Positions 9,148 to 17,545 of a stretch of 64,000 nucleotides of DNA are shown here, one piece after another; position 1 is the first letter of the stretch; the number at the start of each line of letters is the position of its first letter. The notes beneath the pieces are model-generated. The model saw only the letters and a program-made list of their open reading frames with translations. It made no database searches and was not told the origin of the DNA. Made by a program: the position numbers and the translations under genes. Origin of the DNA: SG8-41 sp035649495 (lineage in GTDB: Bacteria > Pseudomonadota > Gammaproteobacteria > Burkholderiales > SG8-41); the NCBI GenBank assembly GCA_035649495.1, contig DASRJL010000067.1:1-64000 (forward strand), written 5' to 3'.

Positions 9148-9573
9148 TCAGCGAATCAGGTGGCGAACGACGAAAACGGTCGCAAAGCCCGCGATCATGA
9201 AGGCCAGTGTCGCGACCAGCGAGCGCGGAGAGAGCCGGGCGAGGCCGCACACCCCGTGGCCGCTCGTGCAGCCGGACCCATAGCGCGTTCCCACCCCGAC
9301 CAGCAGGCCGGCCAGCGCGACGACGGCGTGGGTGGCGTCTATCGTGGGCACGGGCGCCTGCTTCACCAATTGATAGAAGGTCGGCGCAACAAACAGTCCG
9401 GCGATGAACATCACGCGCCAGGCAATGTCCCCGCGCACCGGCCTCAACAGCCCGCCGATGATGCCGCTCGCGCCCGCGATGCGGCCGTTCAACAGCACCA
9501 GCATCGAGGCGGCGATCCCGATGGCAACGCCGCCGGCGAGAGAGGCCCAGGGAGTGAAGTGTTCCCAGTCCAT
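9148..9573 (-). CDS. YeeE/YedE-type sulfur transporter subunit (first half)
   Basis: 141 residues, hydrophobic throughout. It contains the GSGCTSGHGVCG motif typical of the N-terminal half of YeeE/YedE, with two conserved cysteines in the pore. Start chosen at Met-Asp-Trp-Glu (9573); a longer frame to 9651 crosses the repeat element and was rejected. First gene of a two-gene operon with 8725-9141. It is divergent from the SDR gene at 9725 with an inverted repeat element between them. Confidence 0.82.
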   Translation of the reverse strand: MDWEHFTPWASLAGGVAIGIAASMLVLLNGRIAGASGIIGGLLRPVRGDIAWRVMFIAGLFVAPTFYQLVKQAPVPTIDATHAVVALAGLLVGVGTRYGSGCTSGHGVCGLARLSPRSLVATLAFMIAGFATVFVVRHLIR

Positions 9574-9576
9574 AAA

Positions 9577-9674
9577 GTGTGACCAGTGACCCGTGAACGG
9601 TGGCCTGATTGTAAACCGCCCGGCGAGGATCGTTCGTCGCTCACCAGTCACTGGTCACCGGTCACCAGTCACGC
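9577..9674. repeat. GTGACCAGTGACC-word inverted element
   Basis: The left arm (9577-9600) reads as tandem GTGACCAGTGACC-like words. The right arm (9639-9674) has four reverse-complement words (CACCAGTCACTGGTCACC type). The arms flank about 38 bases. Unlike most elements here it sits between divergent starts. A short related stretch (GGTCACCGGTCACG) occurs at 11997-12010, next to the stop at 12013. Confidence 0.75.
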
Positions 9675-9724
9675 GGTTGGCAAATAGCGATTACCATACC
9701 GCTTTTCCTCAAGGAGACTCGATC

Positions 9725-10498
9725 ATGGCGGCTGCGGCACCGGGTGCGGTGGTGAAGGGTACGGAGTTGAAAGGCAAGGTCGCGCTCATCACGGGCGCGG
9801 GGCGCAACATCGGGCGAGCGATCGCCCTCGATCTCGCGGCCGGCGGCGCCGCGATTGCCGTCAATACCCGCAAGTCCCGCGACGACGCGGAGAAAGTCGC
9901 GCAGGAGATTCGCGACGCCGGCGGTCAGGCCGATGTGTTCATGGCCGATATCGTGGACGCCGGTGCGGTCAACGCGATGGTAGATGGCATCGTGAAGCGC
10001 TTCGGCAAGGTGGACATCCTGGTGTTGAACGCCTCGGTGCGCAAGGAAACTCCTTTCATGGAGATGAGCTTCGAGGAATGGAAGAGTCTCATCTCCATCA
10101 CCTTGGACGGCTCGTTCCACTGCACCAAGGCGTGCCTGCCGCACATGGTGAAGGCTGGCGGCGGTAGCATCGTGACGCTGGGCGGCGCAAACGCGCTGTC
10201 GGGCTCGCCGAAGCGGGTGCACGGCTCGACCGGCAAGCACGGTCTTTGGGGCATGACGCGCGCGCTTGCGAAGGAGCTGGGACCGCACGGGATCAACGTG
10301 AACTGCGTCGTGCCGGGGCCGATGATCGGGACGGCGCAGCCGGGCCGCTCGCCGCGCGGGGATGCATCGGGCGTGCCGCTAGGCCGCCGCGTCGAGTACG
10401 AGGAAATCGCCACCCTGACGCGCTACCTGTGCGGCCCGGGCGCACGAATGGTGAGCGGGCAGTTGCTATACGTGGACGGGGGGCAGCAGATTTTCTGA
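9725..10498 (+). CDS. Short-chain dehydrogenase/reductase-like protein with altered active site
   Basis: 257 residues with the SDR Rossmann fold: TGAGRNIGR cofactor loop near residue 22, a NAS in place of the usual NAG, and the C-terminal YVDGGQ. At the catalytic site the usual Ser and YxxxK are not seen: the Ser region reads TLGGANAL and the Tyr position in HGSTGKHGLWG is Gly, with only the Lys kept. It may therefore bind NAD(P) without classical reduction, or use a different base. The start at 9725 has an AAGGAGA ribosome site. The hydrolase gene follows 33 bases later, probably one operon. Confidence 0.8.
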   Translation: MAAAAPGAVVKGTELKGKVALITGAGRNIGRAIALDLAAGGAAIAVNTRKSRDDAEKVAQEIRDAGGQADVFMADIVDAGAVNAMVDGIVKRFGKVDILVLNASVRKETPFMEMSFEEWKSLISITLDGSFHCTKACLPHMVKAGGGSIVTLGGANALSGSPKRVHGSTGKHGLWGMTRALAKELGPHGINVNCVVPGPMIGTAQPGRSPRGDASGVPLGRRVEYEEIATLTRYLCGPGARMVSGQLLYVDGGQQIF

Positions 10499-10531
10499 CA
10501 AAGACTGGCAGCTCTCAATGGAGGAAAAGTA

Positions 10532-11749
10532 ATGGCAGCAGTGATGAAGACCGACAAGGCCGCGCTACTTGCAACGCTGCCGGTGAAAGGCAGCGAAGAC
10601 CCGTTCGAGGTGACGATAGGCGGTTTCTACCGCCGGTGGTTCAACCTCATCGACGACCTCCAGCCCCTGATCGACACGGTGAAGACGATAAAAAGCACCG
10701 AGGACGAGGACTGGGCGCCGGCCTGGAGCGCGGTGGGGGCGCGCTACGAGAAGGAGGCGGAGGCTGCCCTCGCCCGCGGCGATCGCGCCGGCGCACGCAA
10801 CGCCTTTCTCCAGGCGAAGTCGTACTACAGCCTTGCGCGCTTTCCGCAGCCGTATCATGGAGGCTCGGCCATCTGCGCGCCCGAGATGAGCCCGATCAAG
10901 GCGGAATCGTACCGGCGCTACCTGGAAGCGTACCGGCGCGCCACCGAGCTGGCCGAGAACAAGCCGGAGCTCATCAAGGTCCAGCGCGACGGCAAGGAGG
11001 CGACCGGCTATCTGCGCCTACCGGCGGGCGCCTCGGCAGCGAAGCCCGTGCCCGCGATCCTGGTGATGTGCGGCGCCGACATGTACAAGGAAGACCGCGA
11101 AAAGTACGCCGAGGGCGCCCTCGCCGAGGGCATGGCTGCGCTGGTGGTGGACGCGCCGGGGACCGGCCAGACGACTTTTCCGCACGCGCCCGAGTCGGTC
11201 GTGGCGTGGCAGGCGGCGCTCGACGCGCTCTCCAAGCGCCCCGAGATAGACGGCAACCGGCTGGGCGCGTTCGGCGTAAGTCGGGGCGGCCTGTGGGTCA
11301 TGCGGCTCGCCGCGCAGGATCCGCGCATCAAGGGCCTCATATCGTGCGCACCCGGCGGCGTGGGCTACTGGGGCACGCCCGAGGAGCGCGCCGAATGGCG
11401 CAAGGCGGCAGCGGAACGCGCGAAGACGAACTGGTTCGGCCCGCGCGCCACGCGCCCCGCGCCGAAGCCGGTCTCGGAGGAGGACCAGCGCAAGGAATTC
11501 CTGCGCTGGTCGCTCAAGGACAATGGCCTGCTCGACAAGCTGACGATGCCCATGTACCTCGTAAACGGGAAGGTGGATCACCTGACGCCCATCGGCAACT
11601 TGTACATGCTGCTCGAAAGCGGGCCGCCGACCGGCCGCGTGGCGCGCGTCTACGCCGACGACGGGCATATTGCGGCAAGAAACGAGCGAGAATGGGGCCC
11701 CGCGGCATGGAAGTGGCTGCGGGAGACGCTCGCCGCCGTTCAGGGTTGA
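10532..11749 (+). CDS. Alpha/beta hydrolase, dihydroxypseudooxynicotine-hydrolase-like
   Basis: 405 residues: an N-terminal helical domain (about 1-155) followed by an alpha/beta hydrolase core. Catalytic residues visible: Ser250 in GVSRGG, Asp349 in GKVDHLTP and His379 in DDGHIAARNE. The layout matches 2,6-dihydroxypseudooxynicotine hydrolase and FrsA-like esterases, C-C or ester hydrolases whose helical cap holds an aromatic substrate. A GGAGG ribosome site precedes the ATG. Probably translated with the upstream SDR. A divergent paralogue is at 22491; the substrates are unknown. Confidence 0.8.
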   Translation: MAAVMKTDKAALLATLPVKGSEDPFEVTIGGFYRRWFNLIDDLQPLIDTVKTIKSTEDEDWAPAWSAVGARYEKEAEAALARGDRAGARNAFLQAKSYYSLARFPQPYHGGSAICAPEMSPIKAESYRRYLEAYRRATELAENKPELIKVQRDGKEATGYLRLPAGASAAKPVPAILVMCGADMYKEDREKYAEGALAEGMAALVVDAPGTGQTTFPHAPESVVAWQAALDALSKRPEIDGNRLGAFGVSRGGLWVMRLAAQDPRIKGLISCAPGGVGYWGTPEERAEWRKAAAERAKTNWFGPRATRPAPKPVSEEDQRKEFLRWSLKDNGLLDKLTMPMYLVNGKVDHLTPIGNLYMLLESGPPTGRVARVYADDGHIAARNEREWGPAAWKWLRETLAAVQG

Positions 11750-11756
11750 ACTGCAA

Positions 11757-11986
11757 TTGGCCACGGAAACACACGGAAGGGCACGGACGTCCCTGTACAG
11801 AGGGAATTCCTTAGCACGTGGTAGATCGTCCGCGCTGAGGGAAAGGTAAGTGGTGTTCCGTCATTCCCGCGCAGGCGGGAATCCAGGCGATTCAGTTCGT
11901 TACTGGATCCCCGCCTTCGCGAGGATGACTTATTCAGAGGTGCCCTAGGTCTTTTCCGTGTGTTTCCGTGTGATTCCGTGGCTAAT
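11757..11986. repeat. CCACGGAAACACACGGAA-word inverted element with an insertion
   Basis: Left arm 11757-11790 (GGCCACGGAAACACACGGAA...) and right arm 11950-11986, its approximate reverse complement (TTCCGTGTGATTCCGTGGC). The 160-base loop is long because it contains a separate palindromic repeat (11858-11930). A second, uninterrupted copy is at 34456-34600. Occupies the 263-base gap between the two hydrolase genes. Confidence 0.85.
11858..11930. mobile_element. dRS3-like small palindromic repeat (MITE-like)
   Basis: 73 bases bounded by an imperfect inverted repeat: GTCATTCCCGCGCAGGCGGG at the left and, reverse-complemented, GTCATCCTCGCGAAGGCGGG at the right. The ATTCCC-N8-GGGAAT core is the pattern of Neisseria dRS3 and of similar repeats widespread in proteobacteria. 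No coding capacity. Located inside the loop of the CCACGGAA element. Confidence 0.75.
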
Positions 11987-12012
11987 GCCGTTTAACGGTC
12001 ACCGGTCACGCA

Positions 12013-12939
12013 TCACTTCTTCAGTTTCTCGTCGAAATATTTCATGAAGACGTCTATCGCCTGCTGCTGAACCGGGTCGGGCGCGTACGACCCGTCGCTC
12101 TTCCTGTAGACGAGCGGGTAGCCGTGGTCCGGATGATCGAAGCTCACCCACGTCGAATCCTTGCCCGCTTCGACCATCCATTCGTGCGCGAGCTTGAAGA
12201 TCCCCTGCAGGTGGTCGTGATCACGGCCGATGTGCAGTATGGGGGTGGCTATGCGCCGGATCCGTTCCATCGCCTTCGTCTTGTCGGCGTTCTTCCGGGC
12301 CAGCTCGATGTCCTGGTACTGGATCTCCCCATTCTTCCGCGGCACGCCCGGTCCCGTGTCCACGCTCAGGAATTCGTGCGAAGCGCCCTCGATGGCGACG
12401 CCCGCCGCGAAACTGGTTTCCGCCGCGGCCTTCAGTATGGCTTCACCGCTGTGGCTCACGCCGACCGCGCCGATCGCCTTGCCGTTCACGTACGGCAATG
12501 TCCTGAGATAGTCGAACGCCGCGATCAGATCGTCCGAGTCGAGGCTCGCCACCGACTTGAGGGTGCGCCCCTCGGTGGTCATGCGGTCGGAAAGATTCTG
12601 CGCGCGCCCGGACGCACCGTAGGCGAGCGGAATCTCGTTGCGGTAGTTTACGGTCGCCACCACGTAGCCGCGCTGGATGATCCGGTCCTGCAGCGATGCC
12701 AGGCGCTCCACCTGCGCTTCCACGAACGGCATGCCGCCCCGCCCGTTGCCTCTTGCCATCGTGATCGCCGGGAACGGCCCGTGGCCGGGCGGCTTGCGCA
12801 CGGCGATCGGGACATAGATCTCGTCCCGCGTCAGGACGAAGGTCAGATCCATCGGGATATCCGACCCGCGGACGGGTTTGGGAATCACGTAGCCGTGCGA
12901 GGGAAGCTGGGGCGCAACCGCGCCGGGTGCTGCAGCCAT
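12013..12939 (-). CDS. Alpha/beta hydrolase (dienelactone hydrolase / S9-like)
   Basis: 308 residues. Nucleophile elbow GVSHSGEAIL near residue 158, acid loop GRDHDHLQ and catalytic His in DHPDHGYPL near the C-terminus. An N-terminal strand pair with PVRGSDIPMDL then VAVRKPPGHGPFPAI is typical of the DLH/S9 peptidase-like family. No signal peptide. It may hydrolyse an ester or lactone; substrate unknown. Its stop (Lys-Lys-TGA) is followed at once by GTGACCGGTGACC words. Confidence 0.75.
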   Translation of the reverse strand: MAAAPGAVAPQLPSHGYVIPKPVRGSDIPMDLTFVLTRDEIYVPIAVRKPPGHGPFPAITMARGNGRGGMPFVEAQVERLASLQDRIIQRGYVVATVNYRNEIPLAYGASGRAQNLSDRMTTEGRTLKSVASLDSDDLIAAFDYLRTLPYVNGKAIGAVGVSHSGEAILKAAAETSFAAGVAIEGASHEFLSVDTGPGVPRKNGEIQYQDIELARKNADKTKAMERIRRIATPILHIGRDHDHLQGIFKLAHEWMVEAGKDSTWVSFDHPDHGYPLVYRKSDGSYAPDPVQQQAIDVFMKYFDEKLKK

Positions 12940-12981
12940 ATGTCACCTTTGCGTCTTGGTCATCATCACAAACAGATTTTG

Positions 12982-13013
12982 CCGAATCCTGAATCCTGGA
13001 TCCCGAATCCCGG
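12982..13013. repeat. GGGATTC-word tandem repeat
   Basis: On the minus strand, directly after the TAG stop of the Bug gene, four 7-8 base words CGGGATTC / GGGATCC / AGGATTC / AGGATTC. No opposing arm is visible. The same word recurs at 15786. Confidence 0.7.
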
Positions 13014-13985
13014 CTACTGCTCCTTGATCCCCGCCTCCCTGATCAGCTTCCCCCACCGCGCGTAATCGGCCTTGATGAGGGCGTGGAATTTCGCGGGATC
13101 GTTGGTCTCGGTGTCGAGGCCGAGACCTTCCAGGTGCGCTTCCACTTCCCGCAGCTTGAGGACGGCGACGGTTTCGCGGTGCATGCGCTCCACGATAGCC
13201 GGCGGCGTCTTTGCGGGAAATGCGAAGCCGAGCCAGCCGCTGGCCTCGAACCCCGGATAGCCGGACTCGGCGATGGTCGGGACTTTGGGCAGCACCACGG
13301 ACCGCTTTGCACTGGTCACGCCCAGGGCGCGCAGCCGGCCCGATTCGATATGCGGGACCTGCGTCGAGACCAGCCCGAAGATGCATTCCACGTGGCCCGC
13401 GATTGCATCGGCGACGGCGGGTCCGCCTCCCTTGTACGGAATGTGGTTCATCTTGATGCCCGCCGTATGCCAGAAGAGCTCCGATGACAGGTGCGCGATG
13501 CTGCCCACGCCCGGGGAGGCATACGCGATCTTTCCAGGTTGCTTCTTTGCCAGCGCCACGAGTTGCCTTACCGATGTCGCCGGCATGGACGGATGCACGG
13601 ACAGTATGGCGGTCACCCACGCTGCCAAGGTCACAGGGGCAAAGTCGTTGATCGGATCGAACGGCACCTTGCCGAGCAGGCCCGGGCTGATCGCGAACGA
13701 CGCCACCGAGGCGAGCAGCAGCGTGTAGCCGTCGGGCGCCGCGCGCGCTCCCAGCTCGGTGGCGATGTTGCCGCCGGCGCCGGCGCGGTTTTCGACGACC
13801 ACCTGCTGGCCCAGGCGCGGTCCGAGCCGCGTCGCCACCGCGCGCGCGACGAGGTCGTTCGCGCCGCCGGGGGCAAATCCCACCAGGAGCCGTACGGGCT
13901 TCGTTGGATACGGGTCCGCGCACCATCCCGATAGCGTAATGAAAGCAAGAACAGGAACCGCGGCAATGCGCGCCATTATTTTCAT
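13014..13985 (-). CDS. Bug/TctC-family periplasmic solute receptor
   Basis: 323 residues: signal peptide (MKIMARIAAVPVLAFITLS...), then the Bug opening PYPTKPVRLLVGFAPGGAND and conserved VVENRAGAGGNIA and HIPYKGGGPA loops. Such receptors bind carboxylated ligands such as amino acids, citrate, nicotinate or terephthalate and serve tripartite tricarboxylate (TctABC) transport, but most Bug genes, like this one, lack adjacent TctA/TctB. The start at 13985 has a GAGGAGGTG ribosome site. Divergent from the GlcG-MFS-GlcG cassette at 14107, which may act on the same ligand. Confidence 0.92.
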   Translation of the reverse strand: MKIMARIAAVPVLAFITLSGWCADPYPTKPVRLLVGFAPGGANDLVARAVATRLGPRLGQQVVVENRAGAGGNIATELGARAAPDGYTLLLASVASFAISPGLLGKVPFDPINDFAPVTLAAWVTAILSVHPSMPATSVRQLVALAKKQPGKIAYASPGVGSIAHLSSELFWHTAGIKMNHIPYKGGGPAVADAIAGHVECIFGLVSTQVPHIESGRLRALGVTSAKRSVVLPKVPTIAESGYPGFEASGWLGFAFPAKTPPAIVERMHRETVAVLKLREVEAHLEGLGLDTETNDPAKFHALIKADYARWGKLIREAGIKEQ

Positions 13986-14106
13986 CGCACCTCCTCGTTT
14001 CGACGCCATCGTAACAGCCCGATACCATTGGTGCATCAAGGAACCCCTCACAATCCATGGATAGTCGCTTCTGGTTAACATATCTGTTTTCGTGGGAGAT
14101 TGCAGG

Positions 14107-14574
14107 ATGAGCACTGTTACTCTTGTTCAAGCTGATTCCATAATCGACGCCGTGCTTGCACGCGCACGGGAACTGGCATGCCGGCCGATGTCGGTTGCGG
14201 TAACGGATCCGGGGGCGCACGTCACTGCGTTCAAGAAGGAAGACGGTTCGGCGATGATGCGGTTCGAGATGGCCATGGGCAAGGCTTACGCCGCGCTCGC
14301 TCTCGGCCGCTCCTCCAGCCTCGTGCGCCTGCGCGCCGAGGAGCGTCCGCTTTTCATGAGCTACCTGATGGGCGCTTCGGACGGGAAGATCTTCGCCGAG
14401 GGCGGCGGCATGCTGATCCGCGACGCTCAGGGAGAGGTCATCGGCGCCGTCGGCGTCACCGGCGACACGCAGGAACGCGACGAGGAGCTCGCCGCTCACG
14501 GCATACGCTCCGCCGGTCTCAAGACCGACGAAGACTGTGCGGCGCTGGGGATGGTCGTGCGCACCAGGAACTGA
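14107..14574 (+). CDS. GlcG/HbpS-family protein (cytoplasmic)
   Basis: 155 residues of the GlcG/HbpS (DUF336) fold. Seen: PMSVAVTDPGAHVTAFKKEDG and the Gly-rich FAEGGGMLIRDAQGEVIGAV segment diagnostic of the family. Members bind heme or small organic acids, or have corrinoid-like sensing roles; function here is unknown. No signal peptide, unlike the paralogue at 15851. The start at 14107 is chosen over the in-frame 14092 from spacing to GGGAGATTGCAGG. Its TGA overlaps the ATG of the MFS gene (TGATG), indicating translational coupling. Confidence 0.8.
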   Translation: MSTVTLVQADSIIDAVLARARELACRPMSVAVTDPGAHVTAFKKEDGSAMMRFEMAMGKAYAALALGRSSSLVRLRAEERPLFMSYLMGASDGKIFAEGGGMLIRDAQGEVIGAVGVTGDTQERDEELAAHGIRSAGLKTDEDCAALGMVVRTRN

Positions 14575-15785
14575 TGTCACTGGCCTTCCTCGTCGTCGCC
14601 CTCCTCGTCGGGCACACGTTCGCCTCGATGGCGATGACGGTCGTGCCGGCGGTGGCGCCCGCGATCGCGCGCGACTACGGCGTCGATCCGTCGCTGATCG
14701 GCTACCAGATCGCCTTCGTGAGCCTGGGACAGGGGGCCTCTCTCATGTTTCTCTCGAACCTGGGCCGCCGGGTGGGCGCGTGCCGGGCGTACCAGATCGG
14801 CCTTCTGGGCCTGGCCCTCGGCATGCTCCTCATGGCGCTGCCGTCGAAGATTCTGCTCGCCGCGGGCTCGATCGTGATGGGCCTGGGGCATGGCTTCGTG
14901 ACACCCGCATCGGCCGCGCTGCTGATGCGCTTCTCGCCCGCGGACAAGCGCAATCTTCTGTTCTCGTTCCAGCAGACCGGCGTTCCGCTCGGCGGCATCG
15001 CTGCCGCATTGCTTGCCCCGGCGATCGCCGTGATCGCCGGATGGCCCTGGGTACTCGGGCTGACGGCGGTCCTGCTCGTCTCCATGGCCGCGACGCTGCA
15101 GCGCGGACGCCCGTACTGGGACACGGATCTCGACACGAAAGCTGCGGTGGTCGCGTCGAATCCGTTCGGCGGCATCATGATGATATGGCGGGACCGTCCA
15201 CTGCGGATGCTGGCGCTGACCGGCGGCGCATACTGCTGGGGCCAGTTCGTCGTCATCTCGTACACGGTGGTCACCGCCGTGACCGAGCTCGGCATGAGCC
15301 TCATCGTGGCGGGGACTCTCCTCACCGTCGTGCATCTCGGCAGTACCGGCGGGCGCGTCGTCGCCGGCTGGTTCGCCGATCGCGTAGGCGGAACGCGCGT
15401 GCTGATCTGGATCGGGTGGCTGCTGCTCGTCACCGCGGCGCTTTCGTTCTGGATGGGTCCCGGCTGGCCGGCTATCCTGCTGTACGTGCTGTTCGCCCTG
15501 CTGGGCGCGGCAACGGGAGCATGGGCGGGCCTGCTCCTCGCCGAGAGCGCACGCCTCGCGCCGCACGGGCAGACCGGCGCGGCGACGAGCGGCGTCATGA
15601 TCTACGTGAACGCGGGGAAATTCCTCGGTCCGGTCGTCGCCGCGAACCTCTATGCGCTGACATCGAGCTATGGCTTATCCTTTGCCTCGATGGTCGTGCC
15701 GGCGATGTTCGGGATTTATTGCCTGGCGCGCCTCGAATCCGGCGCGACCCCTGTCAAGGACGAGAAAGCGAGAATACCGGCATGA
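14574..15785 (+). CDS. MFS transporter
   Basis: 403 residues, about twelve hydrophobic helices, with major-facilitator motifs such as FLSNLGRRVGACRAYQIGLL between helices 2 and 3 and GWFADRVGGTRVLIWIG in the second half. It is probably a proton-coupled importer or exporter of an organic acid. Translation start overlaps the preceding stop. Being flanked by two GlcG-like genes and divergent from a Bug receptor suggests a common catabolic substrate, but none is shown. Confidence 0.88.
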   Translation: MSLAFLVVALLVGHTFASMAMTVVPAVAPAIARDYGVDPSLIGYQIAFVSLGQGASLMFLSNLGRRVGACRAYQIGLLGLALGMLLMALPSKILLAAGSIVMGLGHGFVTPASAALLMRFSPADKRNLLFSFQQTGVPLGGIAAALLAPAIAVIAGWPWVLGLTAVLLVSMAATLQRGRPYWDTDLDTKAAVVASNPFGGIMMIWRDRPLRMLALTGGAYCWGQFVVISYTVVTAVTELGMSLIVAGTLLTVVHLGSTGGRVVAGWFADRVGGTRVLIWIGWLLLVTAALSFWMGPGWPAILLYVLFALLGAATGAWAGLLLAESARLAPHGQTGAATSGVMIYVNAGKFLGPVVAANLYALTSSYGLSFASMVVPAMFGIYCLARLESGATPVKDEKARIPA

Positions 15786-15824
15786 GAATTCGGGATTCAG
15801 GAGTCGGGATTCGGAGTTCCAGCT
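15786..15824. repeat. CGGGATTC-word tandem repeat
   Basis: Immediately downstream of the MFS stop: words ATTCGGGATTC, GTCGGGATTC, GGAGTTCC. Same word class as 12982-13013, in opposite orientation. No strong opposing arm. It lies between two genes of the same operon. Confidence 0.6.
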
Positions 15825-15850
15825 TTGAAACACTACCAAGGGAGGCATCA

Positions 15851-16360
15851 ATGTCAAAGAGCAAATGGAGGTTTGTGGCAATAGTGCTGATCGCGGCGCC
15901 TGGTGTGCACGGCGCGCAGCCGGTTATCAACGAACGCACGCTTTCGGTGGATGCAGCGCTGGAAATCGCCACGGCGGCGCTGGCGAATTGCCGTCCCCAT
16001 GGCGTGCCCGTGACCATTTCCGTGATCGACCATGCAGCCCGCGTCAAAGTCGTGCTGCGCGACGACGGCGCGAACCTTCACAGCTCCGAGCACAGCTTCC
16101 GCAAGGCGTATACCGCCCTCACCTACGCCATGCCCTCGGGCGAATACGGCAAGCGCGCGGCCGCGAATCCCGGCAGCGCCGGGCCCTTGCACCTCCCCAA
16201 TATCACCACGGCGGCGGGGGGCCTGCCGATCAGGGCCGGCAACGCCGTAGTCGGTGCGATCGGAATTTCCGGCACGCCCGGCGCCAAGGGCGGCGGCACG
16301 GCCGACGAGGGCTGCGCCCAGGCCGGGATAGACAAGGTGATGAAGGGGGTGGGAGGGTGA
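15851..16360 (+). CDS. GlcG/HbpS-family protein (exported)
   Basis: 169 residues: signal peptide (KWRFVAIVLIAAPGVHGA), then the family fold with VTISVIDHAARVKVVLRDDG and GGLPIRAGNAVVGAIGISG. This is the secreted counterpart of the gene at 14107. HbpS-type secreted members bind heme or degrade it slowly, others accumulate with organic-acid catabolism. A good AAGGGAGG ribosome site precedes the ATG. Last gene of the GlcG-MFS-GlcG cassette; its TGA begins the repeat element at 16358. Confidence 0.82.
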   Translation: MSKSKWRFVAIVLIAAPGVHGAQPVINERTLSVDAALEIATAALANCRPHGVPVTISVIDHAARVKVVLRDDGANLHSSEHSFRKAYTALTYAMPSGEYGKRAAANPGSAGPLHLPNITTAAGGLPIRAGNAVVGAIGISGTPGAKGGGTADEGCAQAGIDKVMKGVGG

Positions 16361-16437
16361 TTCGAGGGATGAGGGCGGAAGGGCTGTAGGATCGCGGACT
16401 TCAAGGATGAACGTGGAACGTGGAAGGATGACCCAGT
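16358..16437. repeat. AAGGATGAACGTGG-word element
   Basis: Between convergent genes. Degenerate words GGGATGAGGGCGGAA, AAGGATGAACGTGGAA and GTGGAAGGATGACC in one orientation. It belongs to the AAGGATGA class seen as full inverted elements at 23669 and 33898; here the opposing arm is absent or very degenerate. Confidence 0.65.
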
Positions 16438-17045
16438 TATCTCCACCCGCAATCAATCGCGGCGTGGTTCTGTCCTGCCACCTCCTTTCGGTCGCAGACC
16501 CACTTACGCGGCGCCGCTTGGGGTTGCTGAGGTTGCGTCTGGATGGCCGGACTACTTCTAACTTCTGACGGAGCAACACCTTTCCTATCCCCCTCATGCT
16601 TCCGCCACTCCCACGGCGGCGTGGGATGCGGATCACTCCATAGCCCGCGGCGACTTGCCTTGGCCTGTTGTTGAAGGATGTAGAGCGGAGAATCCGGCCT
16701 GGCGGATCGGTCGACCCACGCCATTCCCTGCCAGACTTGCTCCGCATTCGCATTCCTGCCGGCGCAGTGGACCGTTGCAATGGCCCGGTCGTACTGGTCC
16801 TTCCCCTGAGTCTCCAGCTTCGCATCCTTCCCGAAACACAGATCCGATAGCGCCTGCTTCGAACGTGAACCGAATGCCTGCCTGCTCTCGGGGGCGTCGA
16901 TACCCTGCAGGTAGACCTTTTTCTCCTGGCGGCCGACCAGGACCGTGATCGTGTCGCCGTCGGAGATCCCGACCACACGGGCGGTGAGGGGTTCGGCGTG
17001 GACTGCCGCCGCCCAGACCATGAGCATGCAGATCGGATATCTCAC
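16437..17045 (-). CDS. Thermonuclease (SNase)-fold secreted nuclease
   Basis: 202 residues: signal-like N-terminus (VRYPICMLMVWAAAVHA), then the SNase OB-fold. Catalytic and Ca-binding residues are present: DGDTITVL, VYLQGIDAPESRQ and DQYDRAIATV, matching the family Asp-Asp / Arg-Glu / Arg set. An extra C-terminal tail is Gln/Pro-rich (QTQPQQPQAAP) and ends in two Cys. Probably a periplasmic or secreted phosphodiesterase acting on DNA and RNA. Start GTG at 17045 keeps the basic residue before the hydrophobic core; ATG at 17027 is the alternative. A paralogue lies at 17927. Confidence 0.85.
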   Translation of the reverse strand: MRYPICMLMVWAAAVHAEPLTARVVGISDGDTITVLVGRQEKKVYLQGIDAPESRQAFGSRSKQALSDLCFGKDAKLETQGKDQYDRAIATVHCAGRNANAEQVWQGMAWVDRSARPDSPLYILQQQAKASRRGLWSDPHPTPPWEWRKHEGDRKGVAPSEVRSSPAIQTQPQQPQAAPRKWVCDRKEVAGQNHAAIDCGWR

Positions 17046-17071
17046 GATGCGCGATTTGTGTCGGGGTGAAC

Positions 17072-17102
17072 AAAGGGGCCAGGCTCGGGCGTGGCCCCTT
17101 TT
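17072..17102 (+). terminator. Rho-independent terminator-like hairpin
   Basis: A perfect 10-base stem (AAAGGGGCCA at 72-81, TGGCCCCTTT at 92-101) with a 10-base loop and a short T-run. It stands just upstream of the nuclease gene on the minus strand and just before the truncated PEP-CTERM frame. On the plus strand it has no intact gene to terminate. Confidence 0.5.
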
Positions 17103-17108
17103 ATGTAG

Positions 17109-17522
17109 CCCTTTTGTGCGGTCGTTGTCCACTCGGGGACGTATGCTCTGCCGAATGGCAACCCCGGTTTCGTTCCTAATCTGGACATTCTGCCACGCAC
17201 AGTTCTGGGAACCGGATTGAGCTTCGCCGCCGGTACCTACTACCTGGTCATCGACGGGCCAGCAGGTCCAGGGGTGTTGAATAGTGCAGACTGGTTCGGA
17301 AGGTCAATTATAGCGACACTGGCGCCGGGTTTTAGCGTGGCTGGCGGCAGTCATTTTGACCTTACTCCGGATGCTTTCGCACCAGCCTCCGATTTTTCAA
17401 TCGCTCCGACCAATCTTGTTTTCGAGCTGAGTGTCCCGGATGCCAGCGCCCCTGCTCCCGTCACCCTTGCACTCTTTGGCTTCGGTCTGGCAGCCCTCGC
17501 CTGGACCCGCCGCAGGCAGTAG
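17109..17522 (+). pseudogene. PEP-CTERM protein, 5-prime truncated
   Basis: The open frame ends with a PEP-CTERM-like sorting signal: APAPVTLALFGFGLAAL then WTRRRQ, i.e. a short Pro motif, a transmembrane segment and an Arg cluster, normally cut by an exosortase so the protein reaches the cell surface. Upstream residues (SGTYALPNGNPGFVP, AAGTYYLVIDGPAGPG) look like the mature domain of such proteins. However, the frame opens right after a TAG with no ATG or GTG and no signal peptide; only a TTG at 17217 could start a 101-residue product. I read it as a remnant that lost its 5-prime end. A good terminator follows. Confidence 0.65.
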
Positions 17523-17545
17523 CTGAAACCCTGGAGGAGGGTTTG

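Noticed and set aside
13986..14106. A TTGGTATC-like operator between the Bug and GlcG genes
   Set aside because: Only half of a GntR-type palindrome is visible (near 14018-14032), too weak to call.
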